The notes under the pieces are model-generated. The model had not been told where the DNA came from and made no database searches. It worked only from the letters and a program-made list of their open reading frames with translations. Made by a program: the position numbers and the translations under genes. This document shows, in pieces, positions 52,125 through 61,047 of a DNA stretch of 64,000 bases (its first letter is position 1; every line of letters begins with the position of its first letter). The stretch covers positions 18,698 through 82,697 of the forward strand of contig CAJWUE010000001.1 of NCBI GenBank assembly GCA_913047775.1, read 5' to 3'. Source of the DNA: GCA-002731945 sp913047775 (GTDB lineage Bacteria > Pseudomonadota > Alphaproteobacteria > MED-G09).

Positions 52125-52946
52125 TTATCTTCCTTTAAAAACCGGTTCTTTTTTTTCAACAAAAGCCTTCGTCGCATTTCTGTGATCTTCTGTCTGTCCA
52201 CAATGGATGTGATGAGTGGCTTCTAAATCCAAACAATCGTCAACTTCTCCAGACATAGCTCGATTTAAATTTTCTTTCATATAACTGTAGGCAACCGAAG
52301 GTCCGTTAGCAAGTTTAACAGCAATTTCCATTGTTTTTTCTTCTAGTTTCTCAGGTTCACAGACCCAATTGGTCAAACCCAGGCTTAAAGCTTCAGTTGC
52401 CGAGACTCGTTCGGAGAGATAATACAACTCTCTGGCTTTTGCTGATCCCACCAGTTGAGTCATAAAATAACTTCCACCATAATCACCAGAAAAACCAACC
52501 TTTGCAAAAGCAGTTGTCATGATTGCAGTGCTAGCCATGATTCTAAGATCACATGCCAAAGCGTAGGATAAGCCTGCTCCAGCCGCTGCCCCAGGTAGTG
52601 AGGCTAGAGTAGGTTTAGGTATTTTGAACAATTTCCCAGAAGTTGCCCTTTGGTGTTCCCTTTGGCGATGTATAGCCGCATCTATGGTATTCTTTCCAAC
52701 TGTGCCATCTCCAGCCGCTGCCATACCTTTGACATCTCCTCCTGCACAAAACCCTTTGCCCGCACCCGTTAGAACAATAGAACGAATCTCGTTATCCATT
52801 TCAAATTGCGCTAACATTTCACTTAAAGCCTGATTCATTTCAGAAGACATGGCATTCCGAGCTTCAGGCCTATTTAACGTTAAAACCCCAACTCCATCTT
52901 TTTTGGATGCAATTAAATGATCCGTACCTGTATCAATTTTTTTCAT
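52125..52946 (-). CDS. Enoyl-CoA hydratase/isomerase family protein
   Basis: Crotonase-fold enzyme of 273 residues acting on an acyl-CoA thioester. GKGFCAGGDVKGM and PGAAAGAGLSYALACDLRIM form the oxyanion hole, and KVGFSGDYGGSYFMTQLVG covers the active-site helix, where an aspartate is present in place of the usual second glutamate. That pattern occurs in isomerase and dehalogenase-like members as well as hydratases. GGAGA precedes the ATG at 52946. It sits between amidase and amidohydrolase genes. Confidence 0.88.
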   Translation of the reverse strand: MKKIDTGTDHLIASKKDGVGVLTLNRPEARNAMSSEMNQALSEMLAQFEMDNEIRSIVLTGAGKGFCAGGDVKGMAAAGDGTVGKNTIDAAIHRQREHQRATSGKLFKIPKPTLASLPGAAAGAGLSYALACDLRIMASTAIMTTAFAKVGFSGDYGGSYFMTQLVGSAKARELYYLSERVSATEALSLGLTNWVCEPEKLEEKTMEIAVKLANGPSVAYSYMKENLNRAMSGEVDDCLDLEATHHIHCGQTEDHRNATKAFVEKKEPVFKGR

Positions 52947-52969
52947 TTATATCTCCAATCCAAGTTTTC

Positions 52970-54400
52970 TTAAGCTACAAAAATTTCCGGTCTTCGATCC
53001 TTCCAAGGTTCAGATTCTTCTAACTGTCTTGCAATATCTATCAGTCTATTTTCTTTTCCCATTGGAGCAAAAAATTGCATTCCTAATGGAAGATTATCAG
53101 AAAAAATACCACAAGGAACCGAAATTGCCGGTATTCCTGTCATATTTGCAATAGGGGTAGTCGGAATATATTTTCCTGCTTCATCTAACCAATCATCCAG
53201 AGAACAATCACTATTCAATGTAATTGGTCCGCTAACATTTGGAGTTTTTTTATAAAAAGTTGGGGTTAACATAAGATCCCAGTCATTAAAAAAATCTCCG
53301 AATAATCTACTTAAATGATTTAATGATGCTATAGCTTGATTAAATTCAAGATATGTAATTTTTTCTCCTGCCTTCATCATCTGTAGAGTTACAGGTTCTA
53401 GAGAACTTGAATCGGCTACCCTATTGGTAAACGGGGCAAGCTCTTTAAGTCCAGCGTAAGCCATTGAATACCACAATATTGAGAACATATTTATATGATC
53501 TACACTACTTAAATCAGGTGAAACTTCCCCTACCGTATGTCCTAAAACCCTTAAAGACTCACAAATCCGTTCTAATTCGGAGCGAATCTCTGGTTCCATG
53601 CTGCCAGTTGCAAAGTCTTCAAAGTTCACGGCAATCTTATATTTTTTTGGTGATTTTTCCATTATTTCTAAAAAAGATTCATTAGCGAAATTATTTAAAA
53701 TCCCTTCTCCTTTAGCGGGTTTTGAAACTACATCTAGAAATGCCGCAGTATCCCTAACGGTTTTGCTATTACAACCTTCATTAATTAAGGGTGAGGTTAT
53801 GTCATTCATAATTGGTCCTAAGCTAACTCTTCCTCTCGATGTTTTTAAGCCAACATTACCACAACAACTTGCTGGTATTCTAGTGGACCCCCCACCATCA
53901 TTAGAATGGGCTAAGGGAACGACACCAGATGCTACAAGTGCCGCCGAACCACCACTTGATCCACCCGCAATCTTTTCTCTGTTCCAAGGGTTTCTGGTAA
54001 TTCCTTGGGCAATTGATTCAGTTGTCAGGGTTAAACCAAATTCTGGGCATGTGCTTCTTCCAAGAACTTGGAATCCTGAATCTAGAACATTTTGTGCAAA
54101 GTAGGATGTAAAAGGAGAGACAAATCCTTCAGTATATCGAGATCCACTTTCTTGAGGTATTCCGGCAATAGAGGCACCTATGTCCTTTATAAAAAAAGGA
54201 ACACCATCAAACTGAGCATCGCCTTTTGCTTTCTCTTTGTATGGTTGATCAAAGAGGGAAACTATAGCGTTCAATTGGTCATTAACTTTGTTTACTCCCT
54301 CCAAAGCTAAACCCGCAACCTCTTCTGAAGTGATTTCACCTTTTTTTATCAAATCTGATAAGCCTAAAGCGTCGTAAGTTACATATTCACTAAGTTTCAT
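52970..54400 (-). CDS. Amidase signature family enzyme
   Basis: Serine hydrolase of amides with a Ser-cisSer-Lys triad. The 476 residues show the catalytic lysine in VPFFIKDIG and the glycine/serine-rich stretch KIAGGSSGGSAALVASG, followed by GSTRIPASCCGNVGLKTSRGR. GGA upstream supports ATG 54400; a reading from 54439 adds 13 residues ahead of the conserved start. No signal peptide is seen, so it is cytoplasmic. It heads the amidase/hydratase/amidohydrolase group. It is not GatA, since gatB/gatC are absent, but activity toward specific amides cannot be told. Confidence 0.9.
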   Translation of the reverse strand: MKLSEYVTYDALGLSDLIKKGEITSEEVAGLALEGVNKVNDQLNAIVSLFDQPYKEKAKGDAQFDGVPFFIKDIGASIAGIPQESGSRYTEGFVSPFTSYFAQNVLDSGFQVLGRSTCPEFGLTLTTESIAQGITRNPWNREKIAGGSSGGSAALVASGVVPLAHSNDGGGSTRIPASCCGNVGLKTSRGRVSLGPIMNDITSPLINEGCNSKTVRDTAAFLDVVSKPAKGEGILNNFANESFLEIMEKSPKKYKIAVNFEDFATGSMEPEIRSELERICESLRVLGHTVGEVSPDLSSVDHINMFSILWYSMAYAGLKELAPFTNRVADSSSLEPVTLQMMKAGEKITYLEFNQAIASLNHLSRLFGDFFNDWDLMLTPTFYKKTPNVSGPITLNSDCSLDDWLDEAGKYIPTTPIANMTGIPAISVPCGIFSDNLPLGMQFFAPMGKENRLIDIARQLEESEPWKDRRPEIFVA

Positions 54401-54502
54401 TCTGTTTCCATCCCTTATAATAATATCTATAATACACAAAAGATAAAAACTTTTAAGAGCTTAAGAGAATTAAGATTAAATTATAAAACAATTACTTCTT
54501 TA

Positions 54503-56122
54503 TTAATTTACGACCTTAAAGATGGTGTTTCCAGAATTTGCTCTTAAAAAAATAAAACCATTAGGTTCGAATTTTAATAAATTATTTGATAATTTTACTC
54601 CACAAGTAATTTGACTGTTAGCGCATTCAACTCCTTCGGCTTTTAGTTTGATACTATCTTTTGCTAAATTAAAAACACACAGAATTATCTTCTCATCAAA
54701 TTTTCGGGAAAAGGCTAAAATTTGTTCATGAATATCAATAAAAGTAGTCTTTCCATTACGCAATTCTTTATTATTTTTCCTGAAACTCAGCATTAATTTG
54801 TAAAAGGACAAAACAGATTCAGGGTCACTGAGTTGCTGATAAGAAGCTCTTTTTAACTGAGAATCTTTAACCGGAAGCCAAGGCTTAACATCAGAAAAAC
54901 CTGCATATTCTTTTTCGGAGTTCCAAACCATTGGCGTACGACACCCGTCTCTGCCCTTATTTTCTGGCCAGAAACGTTTTCCAAGTGGATCTGTTAATTC
55001 TTCGAAATCTAAATCAGATTCAGTTTGACCCAATTCTTCACCCTGAAAAAGACAAATTGTGCCCTCTAAGCTTAATAATATTGCCGCTGTTAGTTTTGCA
55101 AAATCTGTTAAGGAATCTTGTTCTTCGCTCCATCTGCTTAGATGGCGAATAACATCATGATTAGAAAACGACCAACAGGGATTTCCATTTGGAGAAATTT
55201 CAAAGAAGTACTCAATAACATCTTTAATATGTTTCGATGAAAATTCTGTTCCGAGCAACTCAAAGCTGTATGCAAGTTGTAATCGCTTATTTCCTTTTGT
55301 GTATTCAGCCATAAGGTCAATATTGCTTATTTCTCCTATTAACGCACAATCCTCATACTGATCTACTAATACTCGAAGATTTTCGATGAAAGTAATATTT
55401 TCAGGCTGGCTTATAGAATGAATATGTTCTTGCATATAATAGGGGTTAACAAGAACGCTCTCAACAGATTGTAAACGAGCAGGATTATCTCTCAACTTTT
55501 TGTCGTGAAAGTAATAATTGACTGTATCCAATCGAAAACCATCTACACCTCTATCAAGCCAAAAACGCACTGTTGATAACAACCAATCTTGAACCTCTTT
55601 ATTATGAAAATTGAAATCTGGTTGGCAAACTAGAAAATTATGCAAATAGTATTGCTTTCGTCTGGCTTCCCACTCCCATGCTACCCCTTCAAAAATTGAC
55701 AGCCAATTGTTAGGCGCAGAACCATTAGAAAGGGGGTCAGACCACACATACCAGTCGGATTTCGGATTATTTTTTCCTTCTCTACTCTCTAAGAAAAAAG
55801 GATGCTGATCCGAACTATGAGACAAAACCTGGTCAATCATAACCTTGAGATCTAGAGAGTGAGCTCGATCAACAAGTTCGTCAAAATCCTCTAAGGTGCC
55901 AAATATAGGGTCAATGTTTTTATAATCTGAAACGTCATAACCCATATCTTTCATTGGTGAGGAAAAGATGGGGGAAATCCAAACTGCATCAACGCCTAAT
56001 TCAGCTATATATTCAAGTCTTTTGGTAATTCCTTTTAAATCGCCTATACCATCACTATTAGTATCTTGAAATGAACGCGGATAAATCTGGTAAATTACTC
56101 CGCCACGCCACCATTCTTCCAT
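54503..56122 (-). CDS. GH13 alpha-glucosidase
   Basis: Retaining glycoside hydrolase that probably splits alpha-1,4 or alpha-1,6 glucosidic bonds of small oligosaccharides in the cytoplasm (no signal peptide). The 539 residues show the family regions: DQVLSHSS (region I), GVDGFRLD with nucleophile D199, IGEIS with acid/base E264, and FSNHDV with D323. IYQIYPRSFQDTNSDGIGDL at the start is typical of the oligo-1,6-glucosidase/alpha-glucosidase branch. The start is ATG at 56122, with AGGA eight bases upstream. It is the most distal gene of the TonB-receptor/GPH-transporter locus. Confidence 0.92.
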   Translation of the reverse strand: MEEWWRGGVIYQIYPRSFQDTNSDGIGDLKGITKRLEYIAELGVDAVWISPIFSSPMKDMGYDVSDYKNIDPIFGTLEDFDELVDRAHSLDLKVMIDQVLSHSSDQHPFFLESREGKNNPKSDWYVWSDPLSNGSAPNNWLSIFEGVAWEWEARRKQYYLHNFLVCQPDFNFHNKEVQDWLLSTVRFWLDRGVDGFRLDTVNYYFHDKKLRDNPARLQSVESVLVNPYYMQEHIHSISQPENITFIENLRVLVDQYEDCALIGEISNIDLMAEYTKGNKRLQLAYSFELLGTEFSSKHIKDVIEYFFEISPNGNPCWSFSNHDVIRHLSRWSEEQDSLTDFAKLTAAILLSLEGTICLFQGEELGQTESDLDFEELTDPLGKRFWPENKGRDGCRTPMVWNSEKEYAGFSDVKPWLPVKDSQLKRASYQQLSDPESVLSFYKLMLSFRKNNKELRNGKTTFIDIHEQILAFSRKFDEKIILCVFNLAKDSIKLKAEGVECANSQITCGVKLSNNLLKFEPNGFIFLRANSGNTIFKVVN

Positions 56123-56187
56123 CAATTAATTCCTAACAAACGTCTTTAAAAACTTCTTAATAAAAATTTATACGTAGATAAGTATTT

Positions 56188-57120
56188 CTATAGATTATCT
56201 AATAGAAAAATAACTGCGTCTTCCATACTTTTTTCTCGAGTATCCCAATTGACGCCAAGATGTGCACCTTTAATATTTTTTGATTCTTGAAAAAGCGATA
56301 TTCTTTCGTTTGGTTCATTTAATAAAAAACGTTTTCCTTCGCTATTTTCAAAATACAAATTCCCTTCCTTATCTATAAAAGAATGTCTTTCCCCAGCAGT
56401 TATGGCGTTTGCAACATAATTAATTGGTTCTATCGAATCAAAGGCATGGTGACTATCGGGATAATAGATTACGTTTATATTTCCTGAATTTTCATTTATT
56501 GCTTTTGAAAGCTTTCTAATCAGTATTGGTGGAGTGTAATCGTCTATTTCACCGGTTAACGTTAATATTGGCGCATTGCTCCATGACATCTCTTCCGTCC
56601 AAATATGTGCTGCTGGATAAAAGGCCAAATGGGATTTAAATCTTTCTCCATTAGGAGCTAATTTTGCTGCTAGGGGCTCCCAAGCGGAATATAGTGCTGT
56701 ACTGCCTCCTAGACTCCACCCAGAAATCGCAATACGTTTCGGGTCTATTTTAGGATGACTATTTAATAAAATTAGAGCGTTATAAGCATCCGAAATCATT
56801 GTAGCTAAAGTTACTTGCATTTGATCCTCGACAACCGAGCTCACATTTCTTGCTTCAAAACTATGTACTCTAAAGACTGCTATACCTGCATTGAGAAAAT
56901 TAACGATATGTTCGTGGTGATGACCTCGCCACCCCATACTCCCGTGAAAACATATAACCAAAGGATAAACATCTTTTTCTTCACGAGGAAAAAGAAGAGA
57001 GCCAAACATATCTTGCTGATCAATTTCTTTAGATTGCAATATATGAAAAAATTCAAAAGGATTTGAAGATTGATAAAATAATATCCCTGTATCTTCCTTT
57101 TTTAAAATTCTCTGTTCCAT
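56188..57120 (-). CDS. Dienelactone-hydrolase-like alpha/beta hydrolase
   Basis: The 310-residue protein has an alpha/beta-hydrolase core: PLVICFHGSMGWRGHHHEH with the oxyanion loop, the nucleophile elbow GWSLGGSTA, the acid in LTGEIDDYTPP, and the histidine in DSHHAFD. It resembles the dienelactone hydrolase family. The C-terminal 60 residues, with repeated NLYFENSEGKRF-type polar segments, are not typical. It lies between the TonB-dependent receptor, whose terminator is at 57144-57164, and the alpha-glucosidase. An esterase role, such as deacylating an imported glycoside, is a guess from context. Confidence 0.82.
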   Translation of the reverse strand: MEQRILKKEDTGILFYQSSNPFEFFHILQSKEIDQQDMFGSLLFPREEKDVYPLVICFHGSMGWRGHHHEHIVNFLNAGIAVFRVHSFEARNVSSVVEDQMQVTLATMISDAYNALILLNSHPKIDPKRIAISGWSLGGSTALYSAWEPLAAKLAPNGERFKSHLAFYPAAHIWTEEMSWSNAPILTLTGEIDDYTPPILIRKLSKAINENSGNINVIYYPDSHHAFDSIEPINYVANAITAGERHSFIDKEGNLYFENSEGKRFLLNEPNERISLFQESKNIKGAHLGVNWDTREKSMEDAVIFLLDNL

Positions 57121-57143
57121 CTTTTATAATCTTAAACAAATAA

Positions 57144-57164
57144 AGGCCTCTTTAAAAGAGGCCT
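57144..57164 (-). terminator. Rho-independent terminator after the TonB-dependent receptor
   Basis: AGGCCTCTTT and AAAGAGGCCT form a perfect 10-base inverted repeat with one central base. On the minus strand it is followed by a T-rich stretch (TTATTTGTTT). It would end or reduce transcription before the hydrolase gene at 57120. The AT-rich sequence on the other side may allow function in both directions. Confidence 0.8.
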
Positions 57165-57212
57165 AAATTATAATTTTATATTTCAGGAATTATTTTCCAA
57201 GCAGTACAGTGT

Positions 57213-59363
57213 TTAGAAGTTATAAGTTACACTAGCTGAAAGCATTCTTGGGTGTCCGTGTGTTCCAATAATATAAAACGGATCAGTCATATTGTTAACA
57301 CCATCCAAAGCTCCGCCTGCTCCCAGATTTACCCAATTTTCTAAATCAGTATAATACTGCTCATCTGTAAGGTTTTCTCCGTGAATCATAAACTCCCAGT
57401 TACCCAATCTAATGCCTGTTGTTAGATTTATTGTATCATAACTAGGATTATCTATAGCACCGTGAGGTGGCATGCTTGTACTAGGACCGCGTCTATTATA
57501 CTGAAAGTCTGCAACAAATTCCATTCCATTATCAAGTGGCTTAGCATAATTTGCGGCTAGAGCAATTCCATTGTCAATTGAGCCTGAAGGTGTTGTTCCG
57601 CCTACATCTACTCCTGAAACCATTGTACCGCTGTCCCACTCCGCATCAAGTGTACCGAAGGCTGCTGCTAATGTAAGAAATTCGGTAGCTTGATAGGCAA
57701 GTTCTAATTCAAAACCGATATTTTCTGAATTTCCAGAATTATCGATTGACTCAAAAGGACCAGTTGCTGACTGAACAATAGTTGTGAAAAGTCGATCTTC
57801 GTAATCAATCATGAAGGCGGCCATAGAGAAATGTCCTCTTCCCTCCATAAATGTTCCTTTCCAACCAATTTCAGTTTGAATAGCCTCTTCTTTATTGAAT
57901 GAAGATAAAGACGGTTTACCTTGATCGTCAAATATTACTGGCTCATGCCTTAGTCCACCTGGTTCATAACCTTTGGCAACAGTTAAATAGACCATTGAAT
58001 CATTCTCTAAAGATCTTGAAATTGAAAGTCTTGGAAGAACTTCTGTTCCATCAACTTTGTTAACGTGCGCTAATCCACTTTCTGTGACATTAGCAGGTAC
58101 AATTTTTTCTCTTTCCCATGAGTCAACTCTTAACCCAAAACCAATTTCCCATGGGCCAGTAGTATAAGTAAGGTTTCCGAAAGCCGCGAGATGCGAAGTT
58201 TCAGTATTATCTTGTTTAGCCGGCACTGTAAGGTCACAAAAACAAATAAATGTGCCTGGACCAAATCTAGTTGTTGCTCTTTCAACCCATTCCATATTAG
58301 AGGTATAGAAACCGGCTTGCCATTGCAAATTGCTATCAGTAGTAGATGTTAAGCGAATTTCTTGAGTAGTAGTTTCAAATGTTTCATCTTGTCGAGCGTC
58401 AAGCCACAATTCTGGTTGAAGGTCAACATCTGTTAATCGTTTAGCTTCTGTGTCTGTATAAGAAGTAATTGAAGTTACATCATATCCATCTAATTCCCAA
58501 ACAAGTTCAAGATGAGCGCCAAATGTTTCCTTATCATTATTAGATTTTGTGTCGATATCATTGATAAAAGGATATTCAAAATTAGGCGGAGTTCCTCTCT
58601 CCATAGCCCAGTTATTATTAGGCCCATCATATTGATTAGATCTTATAGATGCATAAAGTGACAAATTATCAGATATAGGTCCAGCAACTGAAAGCCGACC
58701 TCCGCTTTCTTCATATCCAGCAATACTTTCATCATCTTTAGTTGGATTGTACATAAATCCGTCATCTTCTCTTGTAAATGCAAAGAGACGTGCTGCCCAA
58801 CCATCGCCAAATGGAACATTAATTGAACCTTCAACATCTCTTGAGCTTTGTTCACCTACCATTATTTTCAAATTACCGCTTACAGAATCTGGAGACGGTC
58901 TAGTACTAATAAACTTAATAGCACCACCAATATTGCTTCCTCCATATAAAACGCCTTGTGGACCCTTTAATATTTCTATTCTATCCAGATCACCAAACCT
59001 GGAGGAGGCATCACCAAAAAGCTGAACATCATCAAGATAAAAACCTACACCCTGAGTAAGACTAAACGCACCCATACCTCTCATAGTAACATTCGGCCAT
59101 CCGTCCGTTCTTGTGTTTAGATTGAAATTAGGAACTGTCATGCCAATTTTATCAAGAGTTTTCATATTATGTTGGGATATAGTTTCACCTGATATCGCAA
59201 CAACGGTTTCCGGAATATCTAAAAGACTCTCTTCCCTTTTCCTTGCAGTAACAACAATCTCTTCGATTGTTACTACAGATGCTCCTTGCGTTGCATCAGT
59301 TTGAGCATAAGACTCAATATTCATTAATGAAAAAAACAAAAATACAATAATTAATAACTTCAT
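57213..59363 (-). CDS. TonB-dependent outer-membrane receptor
   Basis: Active outer-membrane transporter of 716 residues. An N-terminal signal peptide (about 1-21, cleaved after YAQ or nearby) precedes a TonB-box-like EEIVVTARKREES. The plug domain follows with VTMRGMGAFSLTQGVGFYLDDVQ and EILKGPQGVLYGGSNIGG, then a 22-strand-type barrel ending in ASVTYNF with terminal phenylalanine. GGAGAA lies before the ATG, and a plausible promoter is at 59402-59431. The neighbouring GPH symporters and GH13 enzyme suggest it imports a glucoside or oligosaccharide; siderophore uptake is the alternative but has less support here. Confidence 0.92.
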   Translation of the reverse strand: MKLLIIVFLFFSLMNIESYAQTDATQGASVVTIEEIVVTARKREESLLDIPETVVAISGETISQHNMKTLDKIGMTVPNFNLNTRTDGWPNVTMRGMGAFSLTQGVGFYLDDVQLFGDASSRFGDLDRIEILKGPQGVLYGGSNIGGAIKFISTRPSPDSVSGNLKIMVGEQSSRDVEGSINVPFGDGWAARLFAFTREDDGFMYNPTKDDESIAGYEESGGRLSVAGPISDNLSLYASIRSNQYDGPNNNWAMERGTPPNFEYPFINDIDTKSNNDKETFGAHLELVWELDGYDVTSITSYTDTEAKRLTDVDLQPELWLDARQDETFETTTQEIRLTSTTDSNLQWQAGFYTSNMEWVERATTRFGPGTFICFCDLTVPAKQDNTETSHLAAFGNLTYTTGPWEIGFGLRVDSWEREKIVPANVTESGLAHVNKVDGTEVLPRLSISRSLENDSMVYLTVAKGYEPGGLRHEPVIFDDQGKPSLSSFNKEEAIQTEIGWKGTFMEGRGHFSMAAFMIDYEDRLFTTIVQSATGPFESIDNSGNSENIGFELELAYQATEFLTLAAAFGTLDAEWDSGTMVSGVDVGGTTPSGSIDNGIALAANYAKPLDNGMEFVADFQYNRRGPSTSMPPHGAIDNPSYDTINLTTGIRLGNWEFMIHGENLTDEQYYTDLENWVNLGAGGALDGVNNMTDPFYIIGTHGHPRMLSASVTYNF

Positions 59364-59401
59364 TAAAAATTCTCCAAAAAAATATTTGATAATTATTAAT
59401 T

Positions 59402-59431
59402 ATTGTAAACTATTTTTTTTAAATTGTTCAA
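59402..59431 (-). promoter_or_regulatory. Promoter of the TonB-dependent receptor gene with overlapping palindrome
   Basis: TTGAAC (59426-59431) and TACAAT (59402-59407) are separated by 18 bases on the minus strand. A perfect palindrome ATAATTA-T-TAATTAT (59389-59403) overlaps the -10 and the expected start site, so it could be an operator. Such AT palindromes can also arise by chance in AT-rich DNA. Confidence 0.5.
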
Positions 59432-59452
59432 GAAATTAATAAGGAAAAGTTA

Positions 59453-59551
59453 TCAAGCTTCCCATACAACCTGTACATCCTGCCAAATTACCAGAGCAAT
59501 TGTATTTCCCTCGTCATCAATAAAATCTACAGCATGAATATAGATTATCTC
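59453..59551 (-). pseudogene. Possible coding remnant or readthrough tail after the MFS gene
   Basis: Directly after the TAA of the transporter gene at 59552, the same frame stays open for 32 codons up to a TGA at 59453-59455. It reads as a protein-like segment that includes AVDFIDDEGNTIALVIW and DVQVVWEA. No usual start codon precedes it. It may be the remnant of a lost gene, a C-terminal tail reached by readthrough, or chance. I recognise no family. Confidence 0.25.
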
Positions 59552-60991
59552 TTATTCATTCTCAATTCCCAATTCCTCCAAAGCTTCATCATGAGAGGAT
59601 TTGGATATTTTATAGAAGAACATGCATGATATGGATGCAAGAGATAAAAGTGGGCTTAATATGGCTTGAAATGTGGCCAAACGATAGATTGGTTGTTGCA
59701 TTTCCAACACCGAAGGATTTTTAACGTCAAACCCAGAAAATTCTAATAAGAAACCAACAACAACCACTCCCAAACCGCTTATAACTTTTTGGATAAATCC
59801 ATTGGCCGATAAGTACAATCCTTCGTCCCTCCTCCCTGTGGACCTCTGCCCATCTTCAACGACGTCAAATATCATGGATATTACCAATATCCAGCCTGTT
59901 GTTCTTAAAAAATAACTTAAGGATAGAAAAGAAATAATTGTCCACCACAGCGCATCAGTGCCATTTTCTGGTAGTAATTGAATTGGTGTATAAGGATCTA
60001 ATAATCGTAACCATAAAGGCATTGGCTCGATAATTAAATTGAAAAGGAACAAAACTATTGCTACATTTTTTTTACTCTTCCCTTTAGCCAAAGGTGCAGC
60101 ACAAAATCCAGCTAAAATTACTGGGACAGCTATTATAATTGGGAAAAGTTTAATATTCTCAGGAGTCCACTGCCAAAAATAAATGTTTAAGTAATTATCT
60201 AGACCAGAAAATATTCCCACATTTAACGCCAGGATAATTCCTCCAATAAAAAGGACCAGCCAATTCTTGTTTGAAAGAGATTCGAATATTTCTTTCCAAA
60301 ATCTGGAAAAACTAAAGGGTTTAGGTTCTGGTCTGACAAGATCAGGTATGTATTTATGTGTTGAGATAGCTGAAATAAAACCAAAAATAATAATTAAAAA
60401 ACATGCTAATAAACCAAATTTTGGGTAAGCATCAGGATTAAGAAATGCTCGGGGACCAGAAAAATCATCAGTCTCAACAAGAAAATATGCCAACATTATA
60501 TATGACATAATTCCTACCCCTAAATTGCCATATAAAACACCATAACCACTCAGAATATTTCTTCTTTCATAATCAGGAATAAGTTCTGGTCCAAGGGCTG
60601 CTCTTGGTGTTTCATAAAAAGTAAAGATTGTTCTGGTAAGAACAGCAATAACAAGCAATCTAATGAAAAGATATGCTTGTGAATTCTCAGCTGGAATTGA
60701 ATAAAGAAAATAAGCGCACAGACCTAGAGGTATTATGGCAGCATAAACAAAAGGATGTCTTCTCCCCCATTTTGAACGAAAACGGTCCGACCAAGCTCCA
60801 ACCAAGGGATCGGAAATGGCATCAAACACTAAAGCAATAGCAAGAGCATAGGAGGCGTAAAGTGGCTCAAGACCTAAAACCTGATTAAAGTAAACAAGCA
60901 ACCATGATCCGAACAAAACGTTTTTAACGCCTACTGCTCCCGAGCCTAGCGTATAAAAATTCAATGTTCTATCAGATACTCTTAAATTCAT
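59552..60991 (-). CDS. GPH-family sugar:cation symporter (MFS)
   Basis: Inner-membrane transporter of 479 residues with about 12 hydrophobic segments. The loop after the second segment has the glycoside-pentoside-hexuronide signature DAISDPLVGAWSDRFRSKWG followed by RRHP, the sodium/proton:sugar symporter pattern. It ends in an acidic tail. It is 56 bases downstream of a second GPH transporter gene. Substrate class, probably a glycoside given the GH13 gene, is inferred from context. Confidence 0.88.
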   Translation of the reverse strand: MNLRVSDRTLNFYTLGSGAVGVKNVLFGSWLLVYFNQVLGLEPLYASYALAIALVFDAISDPLVGAWSDRFRSKWGRRHPFVYAAIIPLGLCAYFLYSIPAENSQAYLFIRLLVIAVLTRTIFTFYETPRAALGPELIPDYERRNILSGYGVLYGNLGVGIMSYIMLAYFLVETDDFSGPRAFLNPDAYPKFGLLACFLIIIFGFISAISTHKYIPDLVRPEPKPFSFSRFWKEIFESLSNKNWLVLFIGGIILALNVGIFSGLDNYLNIYFWQWTPENIKLFPIIIAVPVILAGFCAAPLAKGKSKKNVAIVLFLFNLIIEPMPLWLRLLDPYTPIQLLPENGTDALWWTIISFLSLSYFLRTTGWILVISMIFDVVEDGQRSTGRRDEGLYLSANGFIQKVISGLGVVVVGFLLEFSGFDVKNPSVLEMQQPIYRLATFQAILSPLLSLASISCMFFYKISKSSHDEALEELGIENE

Positions 60992-61047
60992 TTGATACCA
61001 TTTATTTTCAGTAGGATTAATCGATTATATATTATAGATTCTCTCTC

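Noticed and set aside
59389..59403. AT-only palindrome as a stand-alone operator finding
   Set aside because: Palindromes made only of A and T are common by chance in DNA this AT-rich; it is mentioned only with the promoter.
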